From assembly GCF_000429045.1 (NCBI RefSeq), contig NZ_AUBC01000001.1, forward strand, positions 3,744 to 67,743: a DNA stretch of 64,000 bases, read 5' to 3'. A program made the position numbers and the translations under genes. Position 1 is the stretch's first letter, and each line of letters starts with the position of its first letter. The notes beneath the pieces were generated by a model. It was not told where the DNA came from, made no database searches, and saw only the letters and a list, made by a program, of their open reading frames with translations. Of this stretch, positions 29,860 through 39,336 are shown one piece after another. The DNA is from Salinarimonas rosea DSM 21201 (GTDB taxonomy: Bacteria > Pseudomonadota > Alphaproteobacteria > Rhizobiales > Beijerinckiaceae).

Positions 29860-31077
29860 TCAGCGGCCCGCGTCGCGCATGTCCGGCACCTCTGCGTGGC
29901 GTGCGGCGAGGGTCTTCGGGCCGGCGAGGATGCCGTAGAAGTCGTACCAATGGACCCGCTCGTTCGCCCGCAGGAAGCGGAAATGCGTGCGGAAGAAGAA
30001 CAAGCGCTCCCGGAAGAGCCCGAGGCGCCCCGGGGCGACGAGCTGCGGCATCGACAGCCGCAGCGTGCGCGGCCAGCGCGTCCGCTCGGGAAACCGCCCG
30101 CTCAGCGCGGCGGGGTCGACCGGGCAGACGTTCATCGCGTCGTGCCGGCTCTGGACCTCGTGCCAGACGATCGAGGGCTCGTTCGCGAGCCGCCCCACCG
30201 CGGCGCGGTAGCGCACGCAGGTCTCGTCGACGAGCATCAGCGGTGCGACCGTGCCGAGCGTCAGCAGCGACACCGCCGGCCCCCGCCGCCCGAGGTCGGG
30301 ATCGCGGGCGAGCGCCAGCGCCAGCGTCTCCGGCGCGAGGAAGGCCCCCGAGGAATGGCCGACGAGGAGGACCTCGTCGATGCCGGGATCGCGCGCCGCG
30401 GCGACCACCGCCTCGGCGAACACCTCGAGCCGCTCCTGCAGCACGTCCGTCTCGCCGCGCTCGTGGGCGAAGGAGAACAGCCAGTCCTCGAGCAGGTAGC
30501 GCAGGAAGAGCGGGCGATCGAGCCGCAGCGCCAGCCATCCCGCGAGGCCGCCCGCCGCGAGCGCCGCAGCCGGCGCCGCCAGCGGGTGGATCCGCCAGCC
30601 GAGCACGCCCGCGCCGCCGGCCGCGGCGACCACGAGCAGCGCGAGGAGCAGCGTCGCCGCGTAGGGGTAGACGATGAAGGCGGCGAACTGCCGGTCGATC
30701 CGCGCGAGCCGGGCGACGACGCCGCGACGGACCAGGTCGGCGCCCACGCGCAGGAGCTTGCCCAGGCGCGGTGCGAGCGGCGCGCGGAACGCGGGCCTCG
30801 CCAGATCGTCCCAGCGCAGGATCGTCAGCGTCGTGCGGGTCTCCCATTCCCCCGCGGGGTCGAGCGCCGCGATCGCGAAGGCGGGTGTCGGGCCGTCCTC
30901 GCCCTCGAGCGCGCCGGCGTGCGCCGCGAAGCCACGCAGGGCTGCGGCGGCGGCGAGCTCCTCGGCGAAGAGCGCGTGGTAGACGCGCGGGCGACGCGGG
31001 TCGTAGCCGGGCAGGTAGAACGCGGCGCGGCGGCGCACCGGGCGCCCGTCCTCCGGCTCGTTCCCGCCGTTCCGCAT
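29860..31077 (-). CDS. Membrane-anchored alpha/beta hydrolase
   Basis: The 405-residue product has the nucleophile elbow GHSSG (near residue 245, after EVLLVG) of serine alpha/beta hydrolases. An N-terminal AAFYLPGYDPRRPRVYHALF strand-turn segment precedes it. Two adjacent hydrophobic stretches (about 130-155 and 160-185) probably anchor it in the inner membrane. They lie between the N-terminal part and the catalytic motif, an unusual arrangement. The start at 31077 follows GGGGAG and removes a proline/arginine-rich extension. Substrate is unknown; esterase or lipase activity is the general expectation. It is divergent from rimO. Confidence 0.65.
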   Translation of the reverse strand: MRNGGNEPEDGRPVRRRAAFYLPGYDPRRPRVYHALFAEELAAAAALRGFAAHAGALEGEDGPTPAFAIAALDPAGEWETRTTLTILRWDDLARPAFRAPLAPRLGKLLRVGADLVRRGVVARLARIDRQFAAFIVYPYAATLLLALLVVAAAGGAGVLGWRIHPLAAPAAALAAGGLAGWLALRLDRPLFLRYLLEDWLFSFAHERGETDVLQERLEVFAEAVVAAARDPGIDEVLLVGHSSGAFLAPETLALALARDPDLGRRGPAVSLLTLGTVAPLMLVDETCVRYRAAVGRLANEPSIVWHEVQSRHDAMNVCPVDPAALSGRFPERTRWPRTLRLSMPQLVAPGRLGLFRERLFFFRTHFRFLRANERVHWYDFYGILAGPKTLAARHAEVPDMRDAGR

Positions 31078-31226
31078 GCCCCGCTCCCCGTCTCGCCCGA
31101 ACCGCGGCTGCGGGCGCGTAGCACGCGGGGGCGGGGCGTGTCGACGCGCCACTGGCGCACGAGCCGGTTCTCGCTTATGTGACGCGCTCCCCGGCATTTC
31201 CCCGCACACTCGGCGACCCGCTCCGC

Positions 31227-32546
31227 ATGACCGAACCCGCGCGCAAGATCTCGTTCGTCTCCCTCGGCTGCCCGAAGGCGCTCGTCGACTCGGAGCGGAT
31301 CATCACGCAGCTTCGGGCGCAGGGCTACCAGCTCTCGCGCGAGCACGACGGCTCGGATCTCGTCATCGTCAATACCTGCGGCTTCCTCGACAGCGCCAAG
31401 GCGGAGTCGCTCGACGCCATCGGCGAGGCCATGGCCGAGAACGGCAAGGTGATCGTCACGGGCTGCATGGGCGCCGAGCCCGAGCAGATCCGCGAGCGCT
31501 TCCCGGACGTGCTCGCGATCACCGGCCCCCAGGCGTACGAGAGCGTGCTCTCCGCCGTGAACGAGGCGGTGCCGCCGGCGCACGATCCGTTCCTCGACCT
31601 CGTGCCGCCGCAGGGCGTGAAGCTCACGCCGCGCCACTACGCCTACCTGAAGATCTCCGAGGGCTGCAACAATCGCTGCTCGTTCTGCATCATCCCCAAG
31701 CTGCGCGGCGATCTCGTCTCGCGTCCCGCCGCGGACGTGCTGCGGGAGGCCGAGCGGCTGGTCAAGGCGGGCGTGCGCGAGCTGCTGGTGATCTCGCAGG
31801 ACACGTCCGCCTACGGCGTCGACGTGAAGTACGCGCCCTCCACCTGGCAGGGCCGCGAGGTACGCACCCGCTTCCTCGACCTCGCCCGCGAGCTCGGGAC
31901 GCTCGGAGCCTGGGTGCGGCTGCACTACGTCTACCCCTATCCGCACGTCGACGAGGTCATCCCGCTGATGGCCGAGGGCAAGGTCCTGCCCTACCTCGAC
32001 ATCCCCTTCCAGCACGCCTCGCCCAAGGTGCTGCGCGCCATGAAGCGCCCGGGCAACGTCGAGAAGACGCTCGACCGGATTCACGCCTGGCGCGCCGTCT
32101 GCCCCGACCTCGCCATCCGCTCGACCTTCATCGTCGGCTTCCCCGGCGAGACCGAGGAGGACTTCCAGCTCCTGCTCGACTGGCTGGAGGAGGCCGAGCT
32201 CGAGCGCGTGGGCTGCTTCAAGTACGAGCCCGTCGCCGGCGCGCCGGCGAACGCTATCGCCGAGGCCGTGCCGGAAGCGGTGAAGGAGGAGCGCTGGCAC
32301 CGCTTCATGCAGGCCCAGGCGGCGATCTCCGAGCGCATCCTCGCCCGCAAGGTGGGGCGCACGATCCCCGTCATCCTCGACGAGGTCGGCCCCACCGTGG
32401 CGATCGGTCGCTCCCAGTGGGACGCGCCGGAGATCGACGGCAACGTCTTCGTCAAGACGCGCTCGACGAAGATCGTGCCGGGGGACGTCGTCGACGTCGC
32501 CGTGCGCCGCGCGGACGCCTACGACCTGCACGGCGTGCTCGCCTGA
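31227..32546 (+). CDS. rimO: Ribosomal protein S12 methylthiotransferase RimO
   Basis: RimO is a radical-SAM enzyme that methylthiolates the conserved aspartate of ribosomal protein S12. The 439-residue product has an N-terminal UPF0004 domain with three cluster cysteines ([30 protein letters not shown]). The radical-SAM motif CNNRCSFC follows, and a C-terminal TRAM domain is present (about 370-437). The SLGCPK start and the GFLDSAK block distinguish RimO from MiaB. The ATG at 31227 is preferred over one 16 codons upstream because it matches the usual N-terminus. Confidence 0.95.
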   Translation: MTEPARKISFVSLGCPKALVDSERIITQLRAQGYQLSREHDGSDLVIVNTCGFLDSAKAESLDAIGEAMAENGKVIVTGCMGAEPEQIRERFPDVLAITGPQAYESVLSAVNEAVPPAHDPFLDLVPPQGVKLTPRHYAYLKISEGCNNRCSFCIIPKLRGDLVSRPAADVLREAERLVKAGVRELLVISQDTSAYGVDVKYAPSTWQGREVRTRFLDLARELGTLGAWVRLHYVYPYPHVDEVIPLMAEGKVLPYLDIPFQHASPKVLRAMKRPGNVEKTLDRIHAWRAVCPDLAIRSTFIVGFPGETEEDFQLLLDWLEEAELERVGCFKYEPVAGAPANAIAEAVPEAVKEERWHRFMQAQAAISERILARKVGRTIPVILDEVGPTVAIGRSQWDAPEIDGNVFVKTRSTKIVPGDVVDVAVRRADAYDLHGVLA

Positions 32547-32624
32547 GACGCCCACGGCCGAGCTGCCACGCCGGCGCCCGATTGACACCGACATAGGCCC
32601 GCTCCCGCGCCCCCCGGAGCCGCC

Positions 32625-35000
32625 ATGTCCCGATTCGCACCGTCGCTCATCGTCCTCGCGACGCTCGCGCTCGCCGGCTGCGGAGGCGGAGGCGGAGGCG
32701 GCGGGAGCGCGCCGGCGACGGACGCACTGGCCCCACCGGCGGCGGCGCCGCCGCCGGCGGCCGCCCCGGAGCCGGGCAGCCCCACCCACACGCTGGCGCG
32801 CTACTTCACCACATCCTTCGACGAGGCGGCCGCGACCGCGGCACGCAACGCGCCGGAATTCGCGATCCAGGACAAGATCGTCCGCTTCGGCGCCGGCGGG
32901 TCGGCGCTGCCGAGCTTCGCCTATGCCGCGATCCGCGCCGAATACGCGCATTCGGCGGGCCTCACGGGGCGCGGCACGACCATCGCCGTGGTCGACGACG
33001 GCTTTCGCCTCGGCCATCGCGAGCTCGCGGGCAAGACGATCGCGACGCACGGATCGCTCCCGGTGGAGAGCCACGGGACCAGCGTCGCCAGCATCGCCGC
33101 CGGGGTGTCCGACGGACAGGGCGTAATGGGCATCGCCCCGGGCGCCGACCTGCACCTGTCCTCGTTCACGAACGGCGTGGGCGCCATCGCCCGCGCCACC
33201 CGCGACGCGGACGCGCGGGATGCCCTCGTACAGAACAATTCCTGGGGCTACGCGGCGACGATCGACGGGCTCGAGAGCTGGCTCGTCGCCAATCCCGGCG
33301 CGAGCGCGGCGGACGGCTTCGCGGCGATCGTCGGCACGCCGCGCGCGGACGCCGCCGCCTACCTCGACGCGCTGCGCGCCTTCACCACGGACGGGATCGT
33401 CGTCTTCGCCGCATCGAATGCGGAAGACGCCACCCGCGCGGGCCTGATGGACGGCCTGCCGGTCGTCGTCCCCGAGCTGACGCCGGGCTGGCTCGTCGCC
33501 GTGAACGCCGTGCTCGCCTTCGACGCGCAGCGGGTCACCGGAGCCCGGCGCCTGTCCGCGCCCTGCAACGACATGGCGCCGAGCTGCCTCGTCGCCGACG
33601 GGACCGTCCACGCCGCCGCGGGCGGATCGGACACGGACTATGCCCTCGTCACCGGGTCGTCCTTCGCCGCGCCGCAGGTCGCCGGCGCCGTCGCGCTGCT
33701 GGCGCAGGCTTTTCCGGACCTCCCCGCGGCCGATCTGCGCGTGCGGCTCCTGGCGAGCGCCGACAACGGCTTCTTCCCGCACGCGGGCGCGACCGACTTC
33801 GGCAACGGCGTGCGCCACGGCTACGGCACCGAGTTCGGCCACGGCGCGCTCGACCTGCGCGCCGCGCTCCTGCCGATCGGCCAGGTGGGGCTGCCGGCGA
33901 CGGCGAGCGCCTACGACGGCGTCGCCGGCCCCTCCACCGTCGCGGCGGGCGACGCCTACGGCGACGCGGTCGCGCAGGCGCTCGCGAGCGAGCGCATCGC
34001 CGTCTTCGACAGCCTCGGCGCCGCCTTCTCCGCACCGGGCGCGATCCTCCTCGGGGCCGCGCCGCAGGCCGATCTCGGCCGGCGCCTTCGGTCCTTTTCC
34101 GGCGCGACCCCCGGCCTCGCGCAGGCGCGGATCGGCGGGACCGAGGCTGCGGACGGCGAGGACGAGATCGGCTGGCGCTTCGCCAGCGGCGCGCCCGAGG
34201 CCGTGCAGGCGTCGATCGGACTCACCGCGGCAATGAGCCCCGTCCTCTCGGCGCCGGGCGGCCTCGCCGGGCTCGCGCGAGACGGGTTCGGCTTTGCCGC
34301 CACACGCGATCTGCGGGGCGGCGGGGCGATCTCCGTCCACGCATTCGGCGACGCCGCGCCCGAGCCCGAGGGCGCCTTCGCGGCGCTGACCCAGGACCGG
34401 GTCGGCCCTGCCTGGGGCGCGGGGGTGGCGCGGCGGCTGGATCTCGGGCCGGGCGCCGTGACGGTCGGCGTCTCGACCCTGCACGAGACCGACGGTGTGC
34501 TCGGCCTGCGCACCACCGGCGTCCTGGGCACCACGCACAGCACCGCCGGCGCGCTGGATCTCGGCCTGTCGCTGCCGATCGGCACCGCCGCGCTCGACCT
34601 CACCGCCCAGCTCGGCATGACGGATGCAGCAGGCGGCGGCCTCGCTGCCGGCTACGACGGCGTCGCCTTCAGCGCCTTCGGCGCCAGCCTCGGCTTCGTC
34701 GACGTGCTGCGCGAGGGCGATCGCCTCGCGCTCGGCGTGCGCCAGCCGATGCGTGTGGAGCAGGGCACCGCGCACCTGCGCGTACCCGCCGGGCGCGACC
34801 GGGAGGGACGCATCGCCTTCCGCGACCTCGCCGTCGACCTCGCTCCGCAGGGGCGCCAGATCGATCTCGGCCTCGACTGGACCACGGGGCTCGGCCCGCG
34901 CAGCGAGCTGCGGCTCGGCGCCGCGCTGTCGCTCTCCGAGGGCCACCAGCCGGGGGCGATGGGGGCGGCGATGATGGGGGCGTTCAGCCACCGGTTCTGA
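32625..35000 (+). CDS. Subtilisin-like autotransporter lipoprotein
   Basis: The 791-residue product starts with a lipoprotein signal (LALAGC, Cys19) followed by a polyglycine and alanine/proline linker. A peptidase S8 domain (about 100-380) carries D124 (AVVDDGF), H150 (ESHGTSVASIAAG), oxyanion N205 (NNSWGY) and S346 (GSSFAAPQVAGA). The last 270 or so residues look like an autotransporter beta-barrel and end in the typical aromatic residue (FSHRF). The combination of lipidation, S8 protease and barrel is like Neisseria NalP and Bordetella SphB1, which process other surface proteins. It should therefore be displayed on the cell surface; its substrates are unknown. Confidence 0.85.
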   Translation: MSRFAPSLIVLATLALAGCGGGGGGGGSAPATDALAPPAAAPPPAAAPEPGSPTHTLARYFTTSFDEAAATAARNAPEFAIQDKIVRFGAGGSALPSFAYAAIRAEYAHSAGLTGRGTTIAVVDDGFRLGHRELAGKTIATHGSLPVESHGTSVASIAAGVSDGQGVMGIAPGADLHLSSFTNGVGAIARATRDADARDALVQNNSWGYAATIDGLESWLVANPGASAADGFAAIVGTPRADAAAYLDALRAFTTDGIVVFAASNAEDATRAGLMDGLPVVVPELTPGWLVAVNAVLAFDAQRVTGARRLSAPCNDMAPSCLVADGTVHAAAGGSDTDYALVTGSSFAAPQVAGAVALLAQAFPDLPAADLRVRLLASADNGFFPHAGATDFGNGVRHGYGTEFGHGALDLRAALLPIGQVGLPATASAYDGVAGPSTVAAGDAYGDAVAQALASERIAVFDSLGAAFSAPGAILLGAAPQADLGRRLRSFSGATPGLAQARIGGTEAADGEDEIGWRFASGAPEAVQASIGLTAAMSPVLSAPGGLAGLARDGFGFAATRDLRGGGAISVHAFGDAAPEPEGAFAALTQDRVGPAWGAGVARRLDLGPGAVTVGVSTLHETDGVLGLRTTGVLGTTHSTAGALDLGLSLPIGTAALDLTAQLGMTDAAGGGLAAGYDGVAFSAFGASLGFVDVLREGDRLALGVRQPMRVEQGTAHLRVPAGRDREGRIAFRDLAVDLAPQGRQIDLGLDWTTGLGPRSELRLGAALSLSEGHQPGAMGAAMMGAFSHRF

Positions 35001-35021
35001 CGGGTTCGGCTCCTTACCGGC

Positions 35022-36029
35022 TCAGCCGCGGTTGGGCGCCGCGCCCAGCGCGGCCGCGAGCCGCGCCCAGGCCTGCGCGTCTGCCGGCAGGCCGAGGCGC
35101 AGGCGGCGGGGGTCGTCCTGGAAGCGCCTGACCCAGATGCCGGCTTCGCCCAGGCGGCGGAAGAGTTCCGGCGCGTCGTCGCTCACGATCGTGCGGAACA
35201 GGCGCGTGCCGCACACGGGACCGTCCGCGAGCGGCGCCAGGAGCGCGTCGACACGTGCCGCGTCGGCGGCGCGGGCGCGCCGCGCCTCGGCGAGCCAGGC
35301 GGCGTCGTCGAGTGCCGCGCGGCCGATCGCCAGCGCCGGGCCGGAGACCGACCACGGCCCGAGCGCCGCGCGCAGGCGCTCCGACAGCGGGCCCCGCGCC
35401 ACGGCGAAGCCGAGCCGCACGCCGGCGAGGCCCCAGGTCTTGCCGAAGGAGCGCAGAACGATCGCGTTCGGCGGCACATCCAGGGCGAGGCTCTCGACGG
35501 GCTCGAGGTCGGCGAAGGCCTCGTCGACGACGAGGAGTCCCTCGCGCCCGGTGAGATCCGCCGCGAGCGCCCGCAGCGCCGCGCCCGTCCAGGTGCGCCC
35601 GTCGGGATTGTTGGGGTTGACGAGGACGAGGACCTCGCAGCCCTCCGCCTCCTCCGGTGCCGCCACGGTGAGCACCCGTGCGCCGGCCGCCATCCAGGCG
35701 CGGGCGTGCTCGCCGTAGGTGGGCGCGACGATCGCGACCTCCCGGGCGGGTGCGACGAAGGGCAGGAGGCTGATCAGCGCCTGCGTGCCCGGCGCGGCAA
35801 CGACGCGGGCGGGATCCGCGACGCCGTAGGCGCGCGCGGCCGTGGCCTCCAGCGCGGCGTGATCGGCGGGCTCGGGCAGGCGCGCGAAGGCGGAGGCTGG
35901 CAGGGTGGGCAGCGGATAGGCTATGGGGTTGATCCCCGTCGAGAGGTCGATCCACGGCGCGGGCGCGTGCGGGAACAGGCGGCGCGCCTCGCCGAGATCG
36001 CCTCCGTGCCAGATCCGCCCCCCCTCCAT
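35022..36029 (-). CDS. cobC: Threonine-phosphate decarboxylase (cobalamin biosynthesis)
   Basis: This PLP enzyme makes (R)-1-amino-2-propanol O-2-phosphate from L-threonine phosphate for the cobalamin nucleotide loop. The 335-residue protein has the class I/II aminotransferase fold. It shows the N-terminal WHGGDL and DLSTGINP, VNPNNPDGR (137-145), VVDEAFADLE and SFGKTWGLAGVRLGF, with K197 as the PLP lysine. The symbol follows Pseudomonas denitrificans usage; it is cobD in Salmonella. The ATG at 36029 has GGGGAG seven bases upstream. It lies only 13 bp from the divergent cbiB start. Confidence 0.92.
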   Translation of the reverse strand: MEGGRIWHGGDLGEARRLFPHAPAPWIDLSTGINPIAYPLPTLPASAFARLPEPADHAALEATAARAYGVADPARVVAAPGTQALISLLPFVAPAREVAIVAPTYGEHARAWMAAGARVLTVAAPEEAEGCEVLVLVNPNNPDGRTWTGAALRALAADLTGREGLLVVDEAFADLEPVESLALDVPPNAIVLRSFGKTWGLAGVRLGFAVARGPLSERLRAALGPWSVSGPALAIGRAALDDAAWLAEARRARAADAARVDALLAPLADGPVCGTRLFRTIVSDDAPELFRRLGEAGIWVRRFQDDPRRLRLGLPADAQAWARLAAALGAAPNRG

Positions 36030-36042
36030 CCGGCCGCTCCCC

Positions 36043-37026
36043 ATGCTCGCCGACACGCTCGCCCTCCTCGTGCTCGCGCTCCTCGCGGAGGCGGCGATCG
36101 GCTATCCCGGGCGTGTCTACACGGCGATCGGCCATCCCGTCACCTGGATCGGCGCGCTGATCGCGGCCCTCGACCGCGACCTGAACCGGGAGGACGCCTC
36201 CCCCGCCGCCCGCCGGGCCATGGGCGTCCTGGCGCTCGTCGCGATCCTCGCCGTGCCGGGCGCGCTGGCGCTGGCGGTGCAGGCGATTCTCTTCGGGCTG
36301 GGGCTCGTCGGCCTCGTCGTCGCGGCGATCCTCACCTCCACCTTGCTGGCCCAGCGCTCGCTCCACGAGCACGTCGCCGCGGTCCGTGACGGGCTGCGGG
36401 CGGGCGGGATCGAGGGCGGGCGCGCGGCGGTCTCGATGATCGTGGGGCGCAATCCGCAGACGCTGGACGAGCCCGCCATCTGCCGGGCGGCGATCGAGAG
36501 CCTGTCGGAGAACTTCTCCGACGGCGTCGTCGCGCCCGCCTTCTGGATCGGCGTCGGCGGCCTGCCCGGCGGCGTGCTCTACAAGGCGGCGAACACGGCC
36601 GACAGCATGATCGGCCACCGCACGCCCCGCTACGAGATGTTCGGCTGGGCGGCGGCGCGGTTCGACGACCTGATCAACCTGCCCGCCTCGCGGCTGACCG
36701 CGCTCCTGATCGTCGCCGCCGCCGCGCTGCATCGGGACGCCTCTGCGCGCAAGGCCGTCGCGGCCGTGCGGCGCGACGCCGGCAGGCACCGCTCGCCCAA
36801 TGCGGGCTGGCCGGAGGCCGCCATGGCCGGCGCGCTCGGCCTGCGGCTCGCCGGGCCGCGCACCTACGGCGACACCATCGTCGACGACGCCTGGATGGGC
36901 GACGGCCGCGCAGAGGCGAGCGCGGACGACATCGGCCGCGCCCTCGCGCTCTACCGCACCGCCTGCGGGCTGCTGATCGGACTCGCGGCCGTCCTCGCGG
37001 TCACGGCACTCGGGCTGTCTCGCTGA
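36043..37026 (+). CDS. cbiB: Adenosylcobinamide-phosphate synthase CbiB/CobD
   Basis: This inner-membrane enzyme attaches the aminopropanol phosphate to adenosylcobyrate. The 327-residue product has several hydrophobic segments and the conserved [35 protein letters not shown] and [13 protein letters not shown] blocks. No good ribosome-binding site precedes the ATG at 36043; that stretch lies over the cobC start region. It is called cobD in aerobic-pathway nomenclature. Its 3' end overlaps the convergent cobQ gene by 26 bp. Confidence 0.93.
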   Translation: MLADTLALLVLALLAEAAIGYPGRVYTAIGHPVTWIGALIAALDRDLNREDASPAARRAMGVLALVAILAVPGALALAVQAILFGLGLVGLVVAAILTSTLLAQRSLHEHVAAVRDGLRAGGIEGGRAAVSMIVGRNPQTLDEPAICRAAIESLSENFSDGVVAPAFWIGVGGLPGGVLYKAANTADSMIGHRTPRYEMFGWAAARFDDLINLPASRLTALLIVAAAALHRDASARKAVAAVRRDAGRHRSPNAGWPEAAMAGALGLRLAGPRTYGDTIVDDAWMGDGRAEASADDIGRALALYRTACGLLIGLAAVLAVTALGLSR

Positions 37027-38479
37027 TGGCGAGGAGCCGGTCGCAATCGACATGCGCGGCCAGATGGTCGGCGAAGCGGTCGAGGATGTCGTCGACGAGC
37101 GTCTCGTAGGCGAGCCCGCTCGTCCCCGCCCCGAGCCGCGCGAGCCAGGCGGCGCGCTGGGCGTCGTCGGCGAAGAGGCCGTGGACGTAGGTCCCGACGA
37201 CGCGCCCGTCCCGCGAGACGGCCCCGTCCGAACGGCCGTCGGCGAGGCGGGCGAAGGGGCGAGTGGCATCGGGGCCGGTGGTCTCGCCCACATGCATCTC
37301 GTAGCCGGAGAAGGGCGCGCCGTCCGCGAGCGCCGTCCCGGAGACGGCCTCGAGCGTCTTCACGCCGGTGAGCCGCGTCTCGAGGTCGAGCAGGCCGAGC
37401 CCCTCGACCACCCGCCCCGCCGGCCCCTCGATCCCGTCCGGGTCGGCGATCGTCCGCCCCAGCATCTGGAAGCCGCCGCACAGGCCGAGCACCCGCCCGC
37501 CGCGGCGCACGTGGGCGGCGATGTCGACGTCCCAGCCCTGGGCGCGCAGGAAGGCGAGGTCGTCGATCGTGGTCTTCGAGCCCGGCAGCAGCACGAGCGC
37601 CGTCTCCGCCGGGATCGGCGCGCCCGGCTCGACGAGCACGAGCCGCACGCCGGGCTCCTCGCGCAGCGGGTCGAGGTCGTCGAAATTCGAGATGCGCGGC
37701 ATGACGGGCACCGCGATCGTGACGCCCTCCCCTTCCCCGACGCGCGCCTCCCGCTCCAGCCCCAGCCGATCCTCCGCCGGCAGCCTCCCGGCATCGGCGA
37801 AATGCGGCACGAGGCCGAGCGCCTCCCAGCCGGTGTGCTCGGCGACGAGCCGCATGCCGTCGGCGAAGAGCGTGGGATCGCCGCGGAAGCGGTTCACCAG
37901 GAAGCCGGCGACCAGCGCCGCGTCGGCGGGGTCGATCACCGCCTTGGTGCCGACCAGGCTCGCGATCACTCCGCCCCGGTCGATGTCGCCGACGATCACC
38001 ACGGGCGTGTGGGTTGCGCGGGCGAAGCCCATGTTGGCGATGTCGCCGGCGCGCAGGTTCACCTCGGAGGCCGAGCCCGCGCCCTCGACGAGGACGAGGT
38101 CCGCCTCCCCGCGCAGCCGGCCGAACGAGTCGAGCACGGCCTCCATCAGCCGCGGCTTCCAGGCCTGGTACTCCCGCGCCCTGGCGGTGCCGACCATGCG
38201 CCCCTGCACCACGATCTGCGAGCCGATCTCGCTCTGCGGCTTCAAGAGAACCGGGTTCATGTGGACCGACGGCGCCACCCCCGCCGCGCGGGCCTGCAGC
38301 GCCTGCGCCCGGCCGATCTCCCCACCGTCGACGGTGACGGCGGCGTTGTTCGACATGTTCTGCGGCTTGAACGGCCGCACCACGAGCCCGCGCCGGCTGA
38401 AGTGCCGGCACAGGCCCGCCACCAGCAGCGACTTGCCGACGTTCGAGCCGGTGCCCTGCACCATCAAGGCGCGGGTCAT
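37001..38479 (-). CDS. cobQ: Cobyric acid synthase CobQ
   Basis: CobQ amidates four carboxylates of adenosylcobyrinate diamide using glutamine and ATP. The 492-residue protein has an N-terminal dethiobiotin-synthetase-like P-loop domain ([27 protein letters not shown]) and a C-terminal class I glutamine amidotransferase-like domain. The nucleophile Cys is in [12 protein letters not shown] and the catalytic His near YVHGLF. Its ATG overlaps the cobO stop (TGATG), so the two are coupled. Confidence 0.95.
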   Translation of the reverse strand: MTRALMVQGTGSNVGKSLLVAGLCRHFSRRGLVVRPFKPQNMSNNAAVTVDGGEIGRAQALQARAAGVAPSVHMNPVLLKPQSEIGSQIVVQGRMVGTARAREYQAWKPRLMEAVLDSFGRLRGEADLVLVEGAGSASEVNLRAGDIANMGFARATHTPVVIVGDIDRGGVIASLVGTKAVIDPADAALVAGFLVNRFRGDPTLFADGMRLVAEHTGWEALGLVPHFADAGRLPAEDRLGLEREARVGEGEGVTIAVPVMPRISNFDDLDPLREEPGVRLVLVEPGAPIPAETALVLLPGSKTTIDDLAFLRAQGWDVDIAAHVRRGGRVLGLCGGFQMLGRTIADPDGIEGPAGRVVEGLGLLDLETRLTGVKTLEAVSGTALADGAPFSGYEMHVGETTGPDATRPFARLADGRSDGAVSRDGRVVGTYVHGLFADDAQRAAWLARLGAGTSGLAYETLVDDILDRFADHLAAHVDCDRLLAISETARVP

Positions 38480-39090
38480 CAGAACTCGATCCCTTCCTGC
38501 GCCTTCACGCCGGCGGCGAAGTGGTGCTTGACCAGCGTCATCTCGGTGACGAGATCGGCGGCCTCGATCAGCTCCGGCTTGGCATTGCGGCCCGTCACCA
38601 CGACGTGGCGGTCGGGGCGGCGCGCCTTCAGCGTGGCGACGACCTCGTCGAGGGGCAGGTAGGCGTAGCGCAGCGCGATATTGAGCTCGTCGAGGATCAC
38701 GAGCCGGATTTCCGGGTCGTCCATCAGCTCCTTGGCCTTGGCCCAGGCGCGCTCGGCGGCGGCGACGTCGCGGGCCTTGTCCTGCGTCTCCCAGGTGAAC
38801 CCCTCGCCCATCGTGTACCAGGAGATCTGGTCGTCGAAGCGGGCCAGCGCGAGCTTCTCCCCGGTCTCCCAGGCGCCCTTGACGAACTGCACGACGCCGA
38901 CCCGGAAGCCGCGGCCGAGCGCGCGCAGCATCAGCCCGAAGGCCGCCGTCGACTTGCCCTTGCCGGGGCCCGTGTTGACGATGAGCAGCCCCTTCTCGAT
39001 CGTCTTGCCGGCCACTTCCGCGTCCTGCACCGCCTTGCGCTTGGCCATCTTCTCGCGATGGCGGCGGGCCTCCTCGTCCTCGATCGTCAT
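38479..39090 (-). CDS. cobO: Corrinoid adenosyltransferase CobO
   Basis: CobO transfers the adenosyl group of ATP to cob(I)alamin or its precursors. The 203-residue product carries the P-loop [15 protein letters not shown] (about residues 40-54), [26 protein letters not shown] and [21 protein letters not shown], all characteristic of the CobO/BtuR family. It is the first gene of the cobO-cobQ pair. The product supplies the cofactor required by the NrdJ encoded earlier in the window. No riboswitch-like box was seen in the 246 bp before it. Confidence 0.95.
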   Translation of the reverse strand: MTIEDEEARRHREKMAKRKAVQDAEVAGKTIEKGLLIVNTGPGKGKSTAAFGLMLRALGRGFRVGVVQFVKGAWETGEKLALARFDDQISWYTMGEGFTWETQDKARDVAAAERAWAKAKELMDDPEIRLVILDELNIALRYAYLPLDEVVATLKARRPDRHVVVTGRNAKPELIEAADLVTEMTLVKHHFAAGVKAQEGIEF

Positions 39091-39336
39091 CGGGTCTCCT
39101 CGGAGTCTCCTCGGGGTCTCCTCGGGATCTGCTCGGCGGGCGCGGGCATCTCGCCTCGGGGGCGTGCCGGCCGCCGGCAGTCCGGCTCCCCGGCGGATCG
39201 ATCCGCCGATCGAACCTGCATGTGCGGAGTTCCCCGCCGATGCAAGCCGCGTCTCACGGGAATTTCGTTGGCATCGGCGCGGCGGATCGCCTATGCGGGG
39301 CGCAATCCCAAATCACCTCACGCTGGAGCCGCGCGC

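Noticed and set aside
30825-34991. A 1388-codon minus-strand frame across rimO and the subtilisin gene
   Set aside because: It is antisense to two well-supported genes and has a low-complexity arginine-rich sequence.
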